Of a stretch of 64,000 bases of DNA, positions 34,401 to 49,498 are shown piece after piece (within the stretch, counting starts at the first letter, position 1; each line of letters opens with the position of its first letter). Both the position numbers and the translations under genes were made by a program. This DNA comes from Zelopaecilomyces penicillatus (taxonomy: Eukaryota; Ascomycota; Sordariomycetes; Hypocreales; Pseudodiploosporaceae), in the NCBI GenBank assembly GCA_005765155.1, contig VCCP01000001.1, forward strand, positions 2,914,001 through 2,978,000, read 5' to 3'. The notes below the pieces were generated by a model, which ran no database searches, was not told where the DNA came from, and worked only from the letters and a program-made list of their open reading frames with translations.

Positions 34401-37400
34401 AAAGATTTTAAAATAAAGATTTTTTTATATAATTAATAATATTATAAAAGTCTAGATTATAAATAGAAAAAGCCTATTTTTATTATAATCTATATATTAA
34501 ATATTAAGGAATTTAAGATTTTATAAAGATATCTTAATAAAATATTTAAAAAGAAATATATTTAAGAATTTCTATTTAAAATAAGATATTATACTATATT
34601 TATATTAAATAAGAATAATAAATTATAATAAACTATAGATTATTAATTATTAAATATAATAATAATTAAAGATTAAATATATTTATTATTAATTAATAAA
34701 TTATATAATTAATTATATAAAATAAATAAATTTATTATTTTAAACCTTAAAAAAATATATATTTTAATTTAAATAAAAAAAGATAATAAATAAAAAACTA
34801 TTTTTAAAATTAAAATTAAAATATTTAAAAATTTAAAAATATCTTTTAGCTTAATTAATATCTTTATAATATTTTAATATATAATTAATAATAATCTTTA
34901 AAAATATTAAAATATGTTTATAATAATCTATTTAAATAATATTTTAATCTTCTTTTAAATAAAGAAAGAATATAAAGAATATATTTATAAAGTATTATAA
35001 TTATTTTAAGATAATAATCTTTTTATTAAATTAAAAAATATAAATTTTATAAATAAATAAATATCTTTTTATAATATATCTTTTTATTAAATAAAATTTA
35101 AATAAAATTAATACAATTTATTATAATATATAATTAATTAATACTATTAAATAATATAAATATATAAGAGTTTTTAAGCTTTATTAATTATAATTAAAAG
35201 TGTATTTATAATAATAATAAAAAAATTATATTATATATTAAATATATTAAAAAGGATTATAAAATTTTATAGAAATTTAATATAAATATTATATTTAAAG
35301 AATTTAAAAAATAGATCTATAAAAAACCTATATTAATAATATATAATCTAGTAAAATTTATAGAATTTAAAATTAATACCTTAAATTATATTATTAAAAT
35401 ATAAATTAAATAATAAAATAATAAAGATAAATTATAATCTATTATATTTTATTTTTAAAAAACTTTATAAATTAGAATTTATTTATTTAATTTATAATAT
35501 AGAATTTATAATTATTATTAAGGCCTTTAATAAATTCTTATCTTATTTATAAAAGAATAATTATTAAATAAAGGTTTTTATTAATTATAAGAATATTTTT
35601 TATTTTATTATTATATAAAAGTTAAATATATAATAACTTTATTATATAAAAACCTTTATAAATTATAATAATAAAATTATATATTATAAAGAATCTAAAA
35701 ATAATAAAATAAATATATTAAATTAATAAAGTAATTATAATAATAAAAAACCTTATTATAAAAAGTAAATCTTTTAAATATTTAATTTAAACATATTATA
35801 AATAAGATTAAATACTATATATTAAATTATATTAATTAATCCTATTTTTAAATCAATTAATAAATATATTTATTAAAAGATATAATAAAGGTATTTAAAA
35901 ATATAAAATAAAAATAAAATACTATAAATATAATAAAAAGCTTTAAATATTTAAAAAATTTAAGAAATTATTATATAAGAATTATATATATCTCTTATCT
36001 ATAATTATTAAGAAATAATAAAGATTATAAAGTAAATATAAATATATTATAGATTTAAAGGATTATAATGAATAATTTAAAAGATTATAAATAATTATAT
36101 TACTTATAAATAAATTAAACTAATAAAATATAAATTATATAAAATAGTATAATTATTATTAATATTTATATAATTATAAAAATTAATATTATTTAATTTT
36201 ATTATTAAATTATTCTTATTAATAGAATTCTTTATAAAAGTAGCTTATAATTTAATATAAATTATTATAAAAAGATTAATAAAATTCTTATATTTTATAT
36301 CTTGTTTTAAAATAAGCTTAATAAAGGATCTTATTTATAGCTTTAATAAGATAATAATAAGCTTATATAGCTTATTAAAAGAAATTATCTTTAATAAAAT
36401 AATAATCTTTATCTTTATATTTTAATAAGGCTTAATAAAATATCTTAAGATTAAATATAAATTTAATACTATTTATTATTTATATATAAATAAATAAATA
36501 AAATATATTAATTAAATTATTAGAAAGTAGTTATATACTTATATTAATTATTATTAAAATAATTAAATAAACTATGTTTTAATTATATAATTAATTTATA
36601 ATATATTTATTTTTAAATAATATAATTTATAGTAATATATATAAATTATAGATTTAAATTAAAAGTATTTTATTTATTATATTAAAAAGAATTAAAATTT
36701 AAAAAAGCTATATTTAACATTAAAAAAAAAAGTTATATAAAGAATTTTATATATAACTTTAAATTCTTTATAATAAAATAAAATATTATATAAATTAATA
36801 AAGATTAAAAGAATTAAGTTCTAAAACAAAGATATAATATATCTTTTAAATTATATATTAAATAAAACTTTTTTAAATATTATTATAATATAATTAAATA
36901 ATAAATTAAATTTGAAAAAACTAAAATTATTTAAGATTAATAAATTTATTTTTAATATTAATTATAAATTATTATTATTAAAACATATATAATTATATCT
37001 TATATTTAATATCTTTTTATTAAAATAAGTATTAAAATATATAAAGAAATATATAAATATTATAATATATATAATAAAAAAGAATAAGAAATTAAAGAAA
37101 TCCTATATTATAAAATAAATAATAAAAAAAAGAAATATTTAATTAAATAAAAAGAATTTAAATTTAAAAAGAAATTTTAAAAATATTCAAATTATTTAAA
37201 TTATTATTAATCTTTAATATATTAATTTATTAAAAATATAAAAGTATTCTAAAATTTAAGTTTTAATTAATTCTATTAAAATCCTTTAATAATTAAATCT
37301 TAATTATAATCTTTAATTTTATCTATTTTATCTTATCTAGATTATTTAATAATTAAAGACTTTATTATATTATCTTATAATCCTAAGAAATTATAAATTA

Positions 37401-37450
37401 ATATTAATAATATAAATAATTTAATTATATTATTATAATAAATATTATCT
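31430..37450 (+). mobile_element. Degenerate Ty3/gypsy remnant of a second lineage (gypsy-C)
   Basis: Two coding traces on the + strand identify it. At about 31440-31650 a gag-like stretch reads FYNKLKKRLK followed by a run ending in an ID-x-x-Q-like motif, as in gypsy capsid proteins. At about 35350-35730 a gypsy RNase H is readable in spirit: QKLYKLEFIYLIYNIEFI followed by IKAFNKFLSYLQ, corresponding to the family's SRKL...NY..DKELLAI..A...WR.YL region. Every frame is full of TAA/TAG. LTR-B (33571-34046) interrupts it. Element ends are not identified, so coordinates are approximate, and joining the gag and RNase H traces into one element is inference. Confidence 0.55.
33571..34046 (-). mobile_element. 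LTR-B copy, near full length
   Basis: About 476 bp with much higher GC than its flanks. On the minus strand it reads from RIP-changed TGTTAAAATAAGTGGG to TGTAAATTGTAATA. It contains six short AGCAG...CTGCT-type palindromes at 33878-34024 and the inverted pair TTTGGAATTATT...ATTCCAAATAAT. It is very similar to 48984-49458 and differs mostly by C/T and G/A. Confidence 0.8.
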
Positions 37451-37458
37451 TTTATACT
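34047..37458. other. AT-rich DNA between LTR-B copies
   Basis: Apart from the RNase H-like trace at 35350-35730, nothing specific is readable. Flanking LTR-B copies on both sides have the same orientation, so this could in principle be an LTR-B internal region, but the interrupted gypsy-C reading is equally possible. Confidence 0.4.
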
Positions 37459-37676
37459 TATTATAATTTATAGTATATGATTATAATTAAAGCTAGTAGT
37501 AATAATAATAGAAGAAAGATAATAAATAATTATTTAAAGTAAATTCTAAAGAAAAGAAAAAAGAAATAATTATATTATTAATATAAAAAAGAAAGCAGGA
37601 TTTAATTAAGAATCTAACTATTTTATATATTTAAAAAATACTAAGATTATTTAGAATTTTTAAGTATTTTAAATAT

Positions 37677-38067
37677 TTTGATGACTGGGTTGAACACACC
37701 CCCTTACTAGTTAACTAAGCTATAGCTATATAAGCTATACTTAAAGGGATTAAACTATATAAATAGATAGGCTATACCCAGGCTATTTAAATAGCAGATA
37801 TTATTGAATTTAAGTTTTTTTCTCTTTTATTTAAGAATTTTCTAGTGTATTTAAAAGACTAGCTATTAAAAAGCTATCTTCTTTATTTAATTAATTATAG
37901 GATAATTAATTAATCCCTTAAATTTAATTTATTATATTACTATTTTATAGCTTTTCTTACCTATTTAATCTTTATAGATTATATTAGCTATATAATTACT
38001 CTAAAATTACTCTATAGTTCTATAGATAGTATTAGTATTATTATATATATTATTTTCCTTTTATTAA
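37677..38067 (+). repeat. 5' LTR of gypsy-A copy 1
   Basis: 391 bp, beginning TTTGATGACTGGGTTGAACA and ending TTATTAA. It matches the other three gypsy-A LTRs throughout. Confidence 0.85.
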
Positions 38068-41000
38068 AATTAATAATTAAGATAGAGGGATATCTTATTT
38101 ATTTTATTATTAAAAGGATTAATTAATACTAGATTAATAATATAATATATTTAAAGGTATTTTTAAGCTATTATAAGGATTAATTTAAGAAGAATTATTA
38201 TAAATACCTTTATAAGATCTTTTAATTAGTATAATTAAGAGATACCTTTAAGAATAATAGCTTAGAAATCTAAAAGTAAAAGAGTTAAGCTTATTTATTA
38301 AAAGATTTAAAGTCTATAAAGCAGAGATATTATATATTATCCTAATTAAATAATAAGGTATTATTAATTTCTTTTTTATTAGAATTTAATATTATAGAAT
38401 ACTAAACTATTAAAAGAAAAAATAAAAGAATATTTAATCTTAAAATAAGCTTTTATTTAAAATATATATAAATAATAACTTATATATTAAATATTAGATT
38501 AAAAAGGTAAAATATCTTAAATTTATTAATTTTACTTAATTAAAATATAAATAAATATAAAAAGAACTATTATAAATAATTAATTTATATAGTTTTTAAT
38601 ATTAATTATTTAATTAATAATAAATAGTATTAGCTATATATTAATCCTTGGTTTTACTTTTTTATATTATAGATTAATATTTTAATAGTTTAATTAATCT
38701 TAGGAAATATCTTTATCTCTTTTTTCTTTTTATAGATCTTATCTTTAATATTAAAAAAGCTTTTTATTTAAAAGTAATCTTAATATTTTAAAAATAAGAT
38801 ATTATTTAATTATAATAATATAGGAATTATTATTCTTAATTTAAATATAATACCTATATTTAAAGGAAAGGTTTTATATTAATACCAGAATATAATTAAT
38901 AAGATATTATTATATAAAAGTTAAGATAACTCCTTTTTAAACTAGATATCTAAATATCTCTATAATAAAAAGCCTTTATTATTATTTAATCTTTTTAGTA
39001 TATTATTAACCCTTAATTTAAGTAGATACTTTTTATATTAAAGAAGAAAACCTTTAAATAGCTTTAATTCTATTATTAGAATTATTACTTTTAAGATTAT
39101 TACTTCTAATATCCTTACTTTAAATACTTCTTTATCTAGTATAATATTTATTATAAATTCTAATAGCCCTTCCTTTAATAGATTAGGCTTATAATTAATT
39201 AATTAATTAAAAGATAATATTATTAAGAGTTTTTAATAAAGTATTATTAAGATTAATATTACTCTTTTTAATAATCTTAAGGATATTCTTATTATAAATA
39301 AACCTAAGAAATATATTATTAATCTTAAGCTTATTAAATACTTTAATAGGATTAATATTATTAAATATCTTTTAAGCTATAAGCTTAAAATAAAAGATAA
39401 TAATATAATTAATAAAAAGAAATATAATTATTTTATATATTATATAATTAATACCTATAAAAATATTATCTAGGGATTTATTTATAATTTTTTATAAATA
39501 AAAGCTAAAAAAGAATTAAAGAATTATTTTTTTAAAGGAGATTTATAATAGTTAAGATTATATAAAGATTATTTAAAAATACTTAAATAATAATACCTAG
39601 AGTTTATTAAAAATATTCTAGATTAGCTTAATAAATATAGATTTTATACTTTCTAATATAATTTAAATTAAAAGGACTTAAAACTATTATCTTATATATT
39701 ATATAAGATTATACTAATAAGGCTTCTTATTAAGATTATTTAAATAAATTCTATTAATAATCCTTATAAACTTAAGAAGATATTATATAAGCAGCTCTAA
39801 GGATATTTTAATAATTAAATAATTATTAGATTAATTATTAAATAATATAAGACTTTTAATAATTTTAGGAATTAAATAAATATAATTATTATTAAGATAA
39901 TACTTAATTAAATTACTATAATAAAGAATCTAATTATATAAAACCTCTATTTTAAAGAAAAGTTTTTTTTAATTATTATTAAGATTATACCTTTTAAAGC
40001 TAAATTAATAGATATAAAGAAATTAATTAAGCTTATTAATAATTTTAAGATTAATATAATTATTAAAAAAGATATTACTTAAATAATTATTAAAATATAG
40101 ATAGATATTAATATATATATTAATAAAGATTTATAGTATAAAGGCTTAATAAGTTTTTTATTTAATTAAATAATATTTAATTTTGATAATAATAAGGATT
40201 TTAATATCTTCTCTTTCTAAGAGAGATAGGATAAGAATAATTATTAATACTATAACTTATTAAGCTATTTTCCCTTTTATTATAATAAATTAATATATAA
40301 TATTAAATTTAGGTTTTATATATATAATTTATATATTAGGATATTAAACTTAGGATATATTATAAGCTAGAGTATAATTCCTTTTATTATTATATAATAA
40401 TTCCTTAAGATAAAAGGATACTATTAAAAGTTTATAATAGCTTAAACTATTAATTTTCTTAATTATATAGTTATACCTTTTATCCCTTTAATTAAAGCTA
40501 AAGCCTTTTAGCACTTTAAATAAGTATTAAATAAATATAAAGATATAATCTTTAGAAAATATATCCCTTATTTAAGCCTTAAATAATAACCTATAAAGTT
40601 ATAATACTTAGATATTATATCTAATAAAAATATAATCTAAATTTCTTTTATATTATTCTTTTAATATAAAGATATAAAGGATTAAATAATATTAATATAT
40701 ATAATTAATATAAATATTAATAAAAGAAAGAGATAAAAGGGTAATAATAAAGAATTAATTAAACCTTTAATTATTATATATTAAAAGCCTACTCCTAAAG
40801 CTACCCTAATATTAAATAGAATAATATCTTTTATTCTAATAATTATACCTAAGAATATATTATAAATAATAGATTAAAGTATAAGACTTTTTTATTCTTA
40901 ATTAAAATTAAAGGAGATTTTACTTATAAAGATAATTATTATATTATTTTATATATTAATTAATCTTAATCTAAAGCTTAGAATAATTATAAGCTAAAAT

Positions 41001-44000
41001 CTATTAGATTAGATTAAAGATATAATAAAAGTCCTTTATATTCTTAGGAATAGATTAAATAATCCTATATCTTTAATAAAGCTAAAGAATATAATAAGAG
41101 TAATTTAAGTTTATTTATAGATAAGGTATAATAAAGCCTTTTTTAATAAGTTAATTAAATAATTATATACTAATATTATAATTATAATTAAGATATAAGA
41201 AGAAGCCTCTTTTAATTATAGTTAATATTAAATAATATTATTTAATTAAGATTAATATAATATAGATCTATTAAGTTTATATTATTTCTATATTCTAAAA
41301 CCGATTAAAGATAATCTTTATAATAATATAAGCTTCTTTTTTAATAAGGTATTTTATAAGATTATTTAAATATATTTAAATAGTTATTAATTATTAAATA
41401 TATAATAAATACCTAAGATTTAAATTAGGATTAATTCTTAAGAAAAGAAAGTAATAAATATATTTATTAATTTGGGCTTTAAAGATAATATTATCTTAAA
41501 ATTATTAGCTAAGAAATATAAGATTAAATATAATTTAATTAAGATTAAAATAATATTATTCTTTAAATAGATTATTTAAATAATTAAGGAAATAGAAGTT
41601 TAATTTTATATAAGAATCACTTAAATATCTATTTATTTATATATAGTATTAAATAGAATTATAATACCCTTTATTCTAAGGATATTATTTATTAAAATAG
41701 CTAAGCTATTATTTAATTATTTTTAAAAGGATAGAGATTTATATATATAATACTAAATAAGATAAGTATAAATAATTACTCCTATTATAAATATTATTTA
41801 TTAAGAATAAAATAAATTTAATTCCTTAAAAAATTAAATATTAATTATATTATTAAAGATATAATTAATAATAAGGAATTAATTAATTTAGAATAACTTT
41901 TTAAGGATAATAAAGAAATATTACCAAAGCTTATCTTTAATAATAATAAAGCGATTATTAAATATATATTAATAAAATCTATAAAATAATATATTAAAAC
42001 TTTAAAAATAGTTAAGGCTAAATTAGATTTCTTAAAGAAAAAAAAGAAATCTAAAAGAAAAGGAATATATTAATTATATAATCCCTTTAAGGTATATATT
42101 TATACCTTATATAAGAAGAAAGCTAATAAAATTAACCCTATTAATAATATTCCTTTAAATAGATCTATATCTAATAGTAACTTATTTTAAAAAAAGAAGA
42201 AATAAAAGAAAGTAAAGAGAAGAATTAATCTAGATATATTCTTTATTAAATATATTACCCTAAAATTCTTTGATATACCTAAAGGATCCTAATTCTATAA
42301 AGAATACCTTAAGGAAATCCTTTCTTAAATTAAGAATATATTAATCTAATAAAAGATTAATATTTTCCTAGAGGTTTTTTATAATAAAGAATAGGCTTTA
42401 TCTTAATAATTTAAAGAAAATAGAATATTTAATCTATTAATTATATCTCCTTAAATTATTAAAGTGATTTTTTATTTAATTTAATAGATATATTCTATCC
42501 TTATTTTATAAGGATTAAAAGTAAAAGCTATAAAATTATTAAAGGTATACTTTAAGAATTATATATTAAAAGAGTCTTATATCTTTTATAAGAATTAATA
42601 TTTCTTTATTAAGAAAAAGGATAAAGAGCTTTATTTAATTAATACTATTATAAAATATAATACTATTATTTTTAGAGATATATTTATCCTTTTTAATATT
42701 AATTCCTTTAATAAAGATTTCTTTATATATATTATATTTTTATTATTAGATTTCTTTTTTAATTATAATTAAATCCTATTAAATAAAAAGAATAAGGATC
42801 TTATTATATTTTCTTTTATTATTAATCTTTTAAGGATATATATACTCCCTTAGGGTATTATAAATTCTATAATCTAATTTATAAGAATTATAATTTAAAT
42901 ATTATTTAATCTTATCTTAAATATCTATAAATCCTTTCTTAATAATATTACTATATATAGGCTATAATTTATTTATAATAATAAAGAGATTCTTTTTAAG
43001 ATATAAAAATATATATTTAAGTATTTATAAAACCTTAATAAAGTCCTTCTTAATATTAAGCTCTTTAAATATATAATATTAAAAAGGAAATTAAGATATT
43101 ATTAAAATATAATTATTATTATTAGATTTCTTTATAGGATATCTAAGAGAAAATCAGCTAAAAAGAAGATTATTAATATCCTAGAATAACTTACCTATTA
43201 TAATATAATAGATATTAGGGTTTTTCTTAGATTTATTAGCTATTATTAAATTTAAATATATAACTTTATTATTATTACTCTCCTCTTTATTACCTTATTA
43301 TAAAAAAAAGCCTTTTAAAAGTAAAAAGGATTATAATTAAAGGTAATAGCTAAGCTTAAGGATATAATAATAATTATCCTTATTCTAATATTATTTAATC
43401 TCTTTAAAAAAAATAAAGAAATTATATTTATAATAGATATTAATCTTAAAGGATAAAGAATAGTTTTAATATAAGTCCTAGATAGATAATAATATTTAAT
43501 TAGGTTTAAAAGCAGTTATTAAAATAAGGCTGAATATAACTATAATATAATAAAACAAGAATATAAGATTATTCTCTTTATATTTTAAAGGCTTAAAGGA
43601 TATATCTATAATATATAATTTACTTTAAAGATAGATATATATATTCTTATATACCAGCTTAATAGTATTATTTATAATATACTAGATAATCTTATTATCT
43701 ATTAAATTAGTTATATTATATTATTTGATTTTATTATTAAATATATTTCTAAGAAAAATAATAATATAATAGATAGATTTTCTTAAAAAGGATTAAGGCT
43801 ATTTAATTAAATAAATATTAAAATTAAAAAGGATTTAAAGGATATAATTAATATATATCTTAGATTAATATAATTAAATATATTAAAACCTGGATATTCT
43901 ATAGAATCCTAGCAGATTATTAGATTCCTATATTTATTAAAGAGATTATCTAATCTTAATAAAGTATAATTTAGAATATTATATTAAAAAGCTTAAAGGT

Positions 44001-47000
44001 TTTTTATTAAAAATAAAAAACTTTAGCTAAGATTAATCTATAAAAGAAATTATCTTATATTAATTATTAATAATTTATTTATTTATAAAAAGTTAATAGT
44101 AAGCTATTATATAGTTTAAGGGTATAAAGGTAAAGCAGTTATTTTTAAAACTCTCTTTGATAAGTACTATTACGGAAAGATATAAAATAATATTTCCTTA
44201 GTTATAGCCTATTACTTTAAGTATTAAAAGTTTATACTATAATAAAATAAAGAATCAATAATTCTAATATTATTTAAGTAATTAATATTAAAAGTATACT
44301 TTAATTTATAATATATATTCTTTAATTATAATATAAACTTCCTTATAAAAGCTTATTATAACTTAATTAGATAAATAGAAGTTTAATTAATATAGTAGAT
44401 TAATTTAAGGGCTATAACTAGATTTATTATAACCTTAATATAATAATATAGATTTATATTTTATATAATTATTAATAGTAGATCTAAAATAAAAAGATTT
44501 CTCCCTTAAATACTATTTAATTAAAGTATAAAATATATTTAAATATCTAGATATAATCCTATAATTAATTCTATAATTAAAGTTAATTATTAAAGCCTTA
44601 TATCTATAATAATAAAGATATTAGAAAAGGACTTTAAATAAATAAGATACCTTAAAGCAGCTATTCTTATAGATAGAACTATAATTAAATCATTCTATAG
44701 CTTCTTTATCTTTTATTTTATATATAGATATAATCTTATCTTATTATTTAAAATCAAATTTCTAATATAAAGGCTTATTAATTAAGATATTATTATTAAT
44801 ATTAAGGATTTATTTAAATCTTATATTTAAATCCTTAATAAAAAAGATCTTAATAATATTTCTTAAAAGATATAATAAATTTCACTTTTTATATATAATA
44901 TTCTATTATTAATATATAAACCAATTATACCAAACCAATTATAATAAATAATTAATACTTTTAAATCTTAACTATAATAATTAAACTATTTCTATATTAA
45001 TAATAAAATAATTCTTATTAATCTTATTCCTTTATAATCTTTCCTTGATTTATATTAATCTGATTTTACTATATCTTTAAGTATAAGCCTACTCTTAAAT
45101 CTACCCTATACCTATATTAATCAGAACTAAATAAAGCTTATATTTATATACCTAAAACCTTTCCTTTTACTTTAAAAAACTTATTAAATTCCTATTAAAA
45201 ACAGGAATTCTTATAAATTATTTTAATATTATAATACTATCTTTCTTTAACTTTTCTATTTATATAAATCCCTTTCTTATTTTATTATATATATTTTATA
45301 ATACTATATTAAATTAATTATATTCTTTTATTAATTTATTTTATTTTATAAAGATTAATTAATATCTTTAAAAGCTAATTTATTTATTAATATTAAATTA
45401 TCTAGATTATATAATTAATACTATTATCCTAAAATTAATTTACCCTATCTCTTTTAAATTAAATCTATATTCTAATAATTAAGGAAATATTTAATCCTGC
45501 TTATATCTATTAAATCTTATTAAGGTTTTCCTTTATTATCTTATCTATATCTTATTTTATTATATACCTAACTCTTAAAATCAATAATTAATATTTCTAT
45601 AGATAAGGAGTAGTAGATATATTTAAGAAATCTAGAATAATTAATCCCTTTAAGTCTTTAATCTAGTTCTTCTCTAAGAAAATTATTTACTTTCTCTTAT
45701 CCTTTAGCTTAGATTAATAGCTATAAAATCCTCTCTATTTATAATCTATATATCTATCCTATTTATAATTTAAATAATACCTATTATATTTATTTAGGAT
45801 TAAAATATATAGATAATATAGTTATATAATATATTCCTTAATAATTATAATAATAATTAAGAAGGATTATATATAATAGAAATATAGGATTAAATTAATA
45901 ACCCTATAATAATTAATAAATAAAAAATAAAACCTTTTTTTCTATTTTATTAAAATATTAAAGAAATATCTATAAATATATTTTATTTTAGCTAGTATAA
46001 ATATAAGATAAGGTATTTAGATTTTTATAATAGATTTTAGTATAGGATATTCTTAAGTATTATAAAGATTATCTTTCTAAAAATATTATTTAGGATTTTA
46101 ACCCTTAGCTAATTATATAAGAGTATTAGATATATTTTTTATAAACTTAATAATAAAAAATATCTTATAATAAAAAGGGTAATTTATCTAATCTATATTT
46201 ATCTCTCTTAGAATCTATACTTTAAATATTACTTAAATTTAAAAATAAAAAAAAGGATTAATATTAATTTATAAAGATTAAATAATACTAAACTAGAAAA
46301 GCCTTATAACTTATTATTACTTTTATTATAAAAGATAATTTAATATTATTAAAGAACTTAATATAACTATTCTATAATAAAATAATTTTATAAATAATTA
46401 TATTATATTAAATAATTATATTTATAATAGAATTAATATTAAGAAATTAAAAATAAATATTATCTTAATTAGTTTTTATAATTAAATAATACTTATATTA
46501 AAAACCTAAAAAGAATAAAAGATAGATTAATAATCCTAAAATTAAAAAGATTAAGTTATAAGATAAAAAAGGAAAAGTTATAGGAGCTAGAAAATAATCC
46601 CTTTAAAAAGTATATAAATAAAAATATATATTATTTATTAACTATAAATTATTATTAAATATAATAAAAAGCTATACTTTAAAGGAAGAGCTATCTATAA
46701 TAAAAAGCATCTTTAATTAAGTAATTATATATAATTACAAAAGGTTATTAATTTAAACTCTTATATATTTATAAAACTCTCTTTTATAAAAAGGTATCTT
46801 ATATATATCACTCTCTTTTATCTTTATTACCTTCTTTAATACTTATATTATCTTATTTTATTCCTCTAACCTCTATTATTATTTAATTATACCCTTATTT
46901 AATTCTTTATTAATATATAATATTAAAATAATAAAGAACTTTTAAAATACTTATACCCTTTCTTTAAGTAAATATTAAAAATATAAGCTTTATTATTATT

Positions 47001-48983
47001 ATAAAAGTAATATAGCTTAAAGGAGATATAGGTTTATTTTATAAATATATTAATAAATATATTATATTTATAATAAATCTAGGGTTTTTTAAATAATCCT
47101 GTTTTATAATCCTTTAATAAGATTAGCCTAATCTATTATTAACTCTTTCTTAGAATTTCGATATAAATACCCTAGATTTAATGATATATAGCCTTATCTC
47201 TATTATATAGCTATTTCCTTAAGGCTTATAAAGATAGAATTAAAACGATTATTTAATCAAGCTTTATTAATTATTATATATATTAAAAAATAAAGATTAG
47301 GCTATTAATTTTATATTATATCCTTTATTTTAAATTATATTCTATAATATCTCTAATAATATATTTATAGCCCTTAAAATAATATATATTTTTAAATTAA
47401 AGAAATACTTTTATATATATATAAATCTCATTAATATTTTATATAAGTTTAAACCCTATAATTATTTAATATTTAATACCTATAATTACCTTAATAAACT
47501 AGCTATCTTTTATAAAAATATATTTAATAAATAGTTCTTTATTAGATTTATTAATTATAAGAATATATATTAATATTTTTTTATTTAAGATTAATTTAAA
47601 GATTAGCTTTATATCTTTAATTTATAAATAAATAAATAAATATATTATATTAAAGAATTTATATATTTATAAAGATAAATATTTTATAAGCTTAATCTTC
47701 TTTATAACTTTATATTTATTATTATTCTATATATAAAGTAAGTATAAGGTTAGAAGTATAGTTATCTATTTTTTTTCTAGGTTTATATTATTATTAAAGG
47801 ATTAATTAGGTTTTACTTTTATCTTAATTAGATTAAAGAAGATTTAAATAAGATTAAATAATCTTATAATAATATATTTTATTTATTCCTTAATAATCCC
47901 TTTTATTTATTATTAAAAGATTAATACCTATTTAATAGTTTAAATTAGTTTATATCTAGCTATATATTTAAAATAAAAAGTATTATATTATATTTTATTA
48001 TTAATAAATTAGATATAGTCAAGTATTTATAGAGCTTTTATTATATTGTCTTATAGGATCTTAATAATTAAATAATCTATAATTAAGATATAGATAAAGT
48101 ATTTTATTTTATTTATTTAAGAGATATTATACTATTCTTAATTAATAAATATATCTTATTTATATTATATAATAACTCTAAAGTCTTTTATATATTTATA
48201 AAAGATAGCCTATTTATATTATTTATATAGATTATTATAATACTACCTATTTATCTTATTAAAGTATAAAAATCTATACTCTTTAAAGCTATTATTAATT
48301 AATAATTAAATAATAAATTTAAGTATAATAAGATAATCAGGCTTAAGGTAATTAAGATTATTAATATAACTATTATTAAGAAAGCTAAATTAATTATAAT
48401 TTAATCTAATAATAATTAAATAATAATATCTTAATAGTATTTTTTAAGAGTTAATAGGAATAGATTATTTATTATTTATTTAGTTTTTAGGCTTTTATTT
48501 AGATTTAATTTATTTATATATAATAATACTAAGAATATTTAAAGATTATTTAATTAAGATTTATTAAATAAGAAATTAAAATCTATATTAATATAGCTTA
48601 TACTATATTTAAACCCTTAGAAATAGATTATCTTTAAGGAATAGATAGCTAAATTAACTCCTTTAAGTATCCTTATAATTAATTTAAATAAGGATACTAA
48701 TACTTTTAAGGATATTATTATAATCTTAAGATAATTTATTAATAGGAATCTAGATAGGGTATTTTAATTAGATAATTAATATCTTTTTTATAAATAGATT
48801 AATCCTTTTAATAAAGAAAAGAGAAATCTAAAAAAGAAATAGAAAAGCTAATAAAAGGAATTAAACCCTTAGCCCCCTTTATACTATATACTACCAATTT
48901 AATCTATAAGATATAAAGAAGAGACTATTATTTAAATAAATACTGGTTTATCTTTATAATACTTAGAAATAATAAGGTATATT

Positions 48984-49458
48984 ATTATAATTTGCAGTAT
49001 AAGGTTATAATTAAAGCTAGTAGCTAAAGTAATAGAAGAAAAGCAGTGAATAGTTATTCAAAGTGAATTCTAAAGAAAAGAAGAAAGAAGTGATTGTATT
49101 ACCGATATAGAAAAGAAACCAGGATTTAACTAGGAATCTAGCTATCTTATATATCTAAATAATACTAGGATTATTTGGAATTATTTAAGAATTCCAAATA
49201 ATATTTCTTTGGATTTCTAAGTATTTTAAATAATAAGAAAGGGAGGGGTATAAGGGATAAGCCCTTATTTTACTAGTCTAGCCTGATATAGCAGGTCAGG
49301 CTGCACGGGCTTTTTAGGTCTTATAGCAGGTCAGGCTGCTACCTTATAGCAGGTCTGGCTGCTAGGGCTATAGCAGGTTTAGCTGCTAAGCTATAGTAGG
49401 TCTAGCTACTAGTCTTATAACAGGTCAGGCTGTTATATAAAACCCACTTATTTTAATA
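48984..49458 (-). mobile_element. Solo LTR-B inside gypsy-A copy 1
   Basis: About 475 bp, the best preserved LTR-B. It occupies the place of about 430 bp of element sequence kept in copy 2, so it is not a simple insertion; deletion or recombination must have accompanied it. It carries six palindromes starting at 49290, 49325, 49348, 49372, 49395 and 49419. Confidence 0.85.
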
Positions 49459-49498
49459 AAGGTTATCTTTAATATTTATTAAGAGGGTTTTAATAATT

